Assembly (NCBI GenBank): GCA_004525055.1
Contig: SPDF01000150.1
Span: 1 to 5,226 of the forward strand
DNA: 5,226 bases
Reading direction: 5' to 3'
From: Gemmatimonadales bacterium
GTDB lineage: Bacteria; Gemmatimonadota; Gemmatimonadetes; Gemmatimonadales; GWC2-71-9
A program made the position numbers and the translations under genes. Below are positions 4,586-5,226 of this stretch, piece after piece (position 1 is the stretch's first letter; each line of letters opens with the position of its first letter). The notes under the pieces were generated by a model. That model was not told the DNA's origin. It saw only the letters and a program-made list of their open reading frames with translations, and searched no databases.

Positions 4586-5226
4586 GCCTTGCTCCTTCGG
4601 AGGCGGTTCCTCGTGGCCGCCACCTTGATCGTGATCGGCTTCCCCAGCATTGCGCCAGCACAGTCTGCCCCGCTCAAGGGCGAGCTTGTCGTCTTCAACG
4701 CCGGCAGTCTCGGGCTTCCGTTCCGCAATCTCCTCAAGGCGTTCAAGAAGGCCAACCCGGAGGTCAGGACTTCCCAGGAGTCGGCCGGGAGCCTTGAGTC
4801 CGCCCGAAAGGTGACGGAGCTCGGCAAGACACCGGACATCCTCGCCGTGGCCGATTACGCCATCATCCCGAAACTGCTGATCCCGGCCCACGCCGACTGG
4901 TACGCCACCTTTGCCACCAATTCCCTGGTGCTCGCCTTCCGGACCGAATCGCAAGGGGCGCTCGAGATCAACATCCAGAACTGGTATCGGGTGTTGCTCC
5001 GTCCGGGCATCCGTACCGGTCGATCGGATCCCGCACTCGACCCTGCAGGGTACCGCACCCTCATGGTCTGGCAGCTCGCGGAACAGTACTACCAGCAGCC
5101 GACGCTGGCCCGATTGCTGACGAACGCCAGCCCGCCACGCTACATGCGCCCGAAGGAAGCAGACCTTACGGCGCTCCTGCAGTTGGGGGAGCTCGACTAT
5201 ATCTGGACCTATGCCTCGATCGCTCA
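4583..5226 (+). CDS. wtpA: WtpA-type tungstate/molybdate ABC transporter substrate-binding protein (partial, 3' end missing)
   Basis: The first 214 codons of a protein closely resembling WtpA, the archaeal-style ModA that captures tungstate or molybdate outside the membrane for an ABC importer. Positions count from the ATG at 4583. Residues 1-26 form a signal peptide (cleavage probably after APA). The mature part shows the family signatures: VVFNAGSLGLPF (36-47), QESAGSLESARKVTELGK (65-82), DILAVADYAIIPKLLIP (85-101), WYATFATNSLVLAF (106-119), NWYRVLLRPGI (133-143), DPAGYRTLMVWQLAEQYY (153-170), MRPKEADLTALL (188-199) and GELDYIWTYASIA (202-214). The two AGS turns (40-42 and 68-70) are the expected oxyanion-binding serines, and D153 lies in the region of the carboxylate ligand known from archaeal structures. 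The frame is open to the window edge and ends mid-codon. The gene follows the PAP2 gene by 11 bases, or 2 if the first ATG is used. The permease and ATPase genes are expected beyond the edge. The RRRFL at 6-10 is Tat-like. Confidence 0.92.
   Translation, partial: MALLLRRRFLVAATLIVIGFPSIAPAQSAPLKGELVVFNAGSLGLPFRNLLKAFKKANPEVRTSQESAGSLESARKVTELGKTPDILAVADYAIIPKLLIPAHADWYATFATNSLVLAFRTESQGALEINIQNWYRVLLRPGIRTGRSDPALDPAGYRTLMVWQLAEQYYQQPTLARLLTNASPPRYMRPKEADLTALLQLGELDYIWTYASIA

Overview
The window is GC-rich (clearly above 60% by eye) and densely coded. It looks like a bacterial chromosome segment from a Gram-negative-type lineage: there is a lipobox lipoprotein, Sec-type signal peptides, Shine-Dalgarno-led genes beside one SD-less gene, and stop/start overlaps. 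The general style suggests a Gemmatimonadota-like or similar environmental bacterium. That is an impression from protein style only; there is no rRNA or marker gene here. I see no rRNA, tRNA, CRISPR array, transposase, phage gene or insertion sequence.

Left part, all on the minus strand. A GNAT-family acetyltransferase (6-434) is separated by a 204-base spacer from a compact five-gene cluster read right to left: lipoprotein (3346-3738), cutA-like gene (3026-3349), YIP1-family membrane protein (2286-3011), small secreted or anchored four-cysteine protein (1991-2260), and YfcC-family transporter (639-1994). Two junctions are 4-base stop/start overlaps (GTGA at lipoprotein/cutA and TTGA at small protein/transporter). 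The other two gaps are 14 and 25 bases. The cluster is therefore best read as one operon with translational coupling. A strong 9-bp hairpin just after the transporter stop is the probable end of that transcript. The spacer before the GNAT gene holds two further small hairpins.

Right part, plus strand. It diverges from the lipoprotein operon across an 80-base gap. It starts with a PAP2-superfamily phosphatase (3819-4571) carrying all three catalytic motifs and a signal peptide. Two bases after its stop region lies the reading frame of a WtpA-type (archaeal-style ModA) tungstate/molybdate-binding protein, which runs off the right edge of the window.

How the genes fit together: the minus-strand operon is an envelope and transport set (lipoprotein, CutA trimer protein, two membrane proteins, one small exported protein) with no single obvious pathway. 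The plus-strand pair combines envelope lipid phosphatase activity with oxyanion uptake, and the permease and ATPase genes are expected just beyond the right edge. I do not see a clearly new defence or mobile system. The observations most worth a second look are the unexplained partners of cutA (lipoprotein and four-cysteine protein), the PAP2-wtpA linkage, a possibly altered metal-ligand residue in the WtpA-like protein, and several small structured or repeated sequences at gene junctions.
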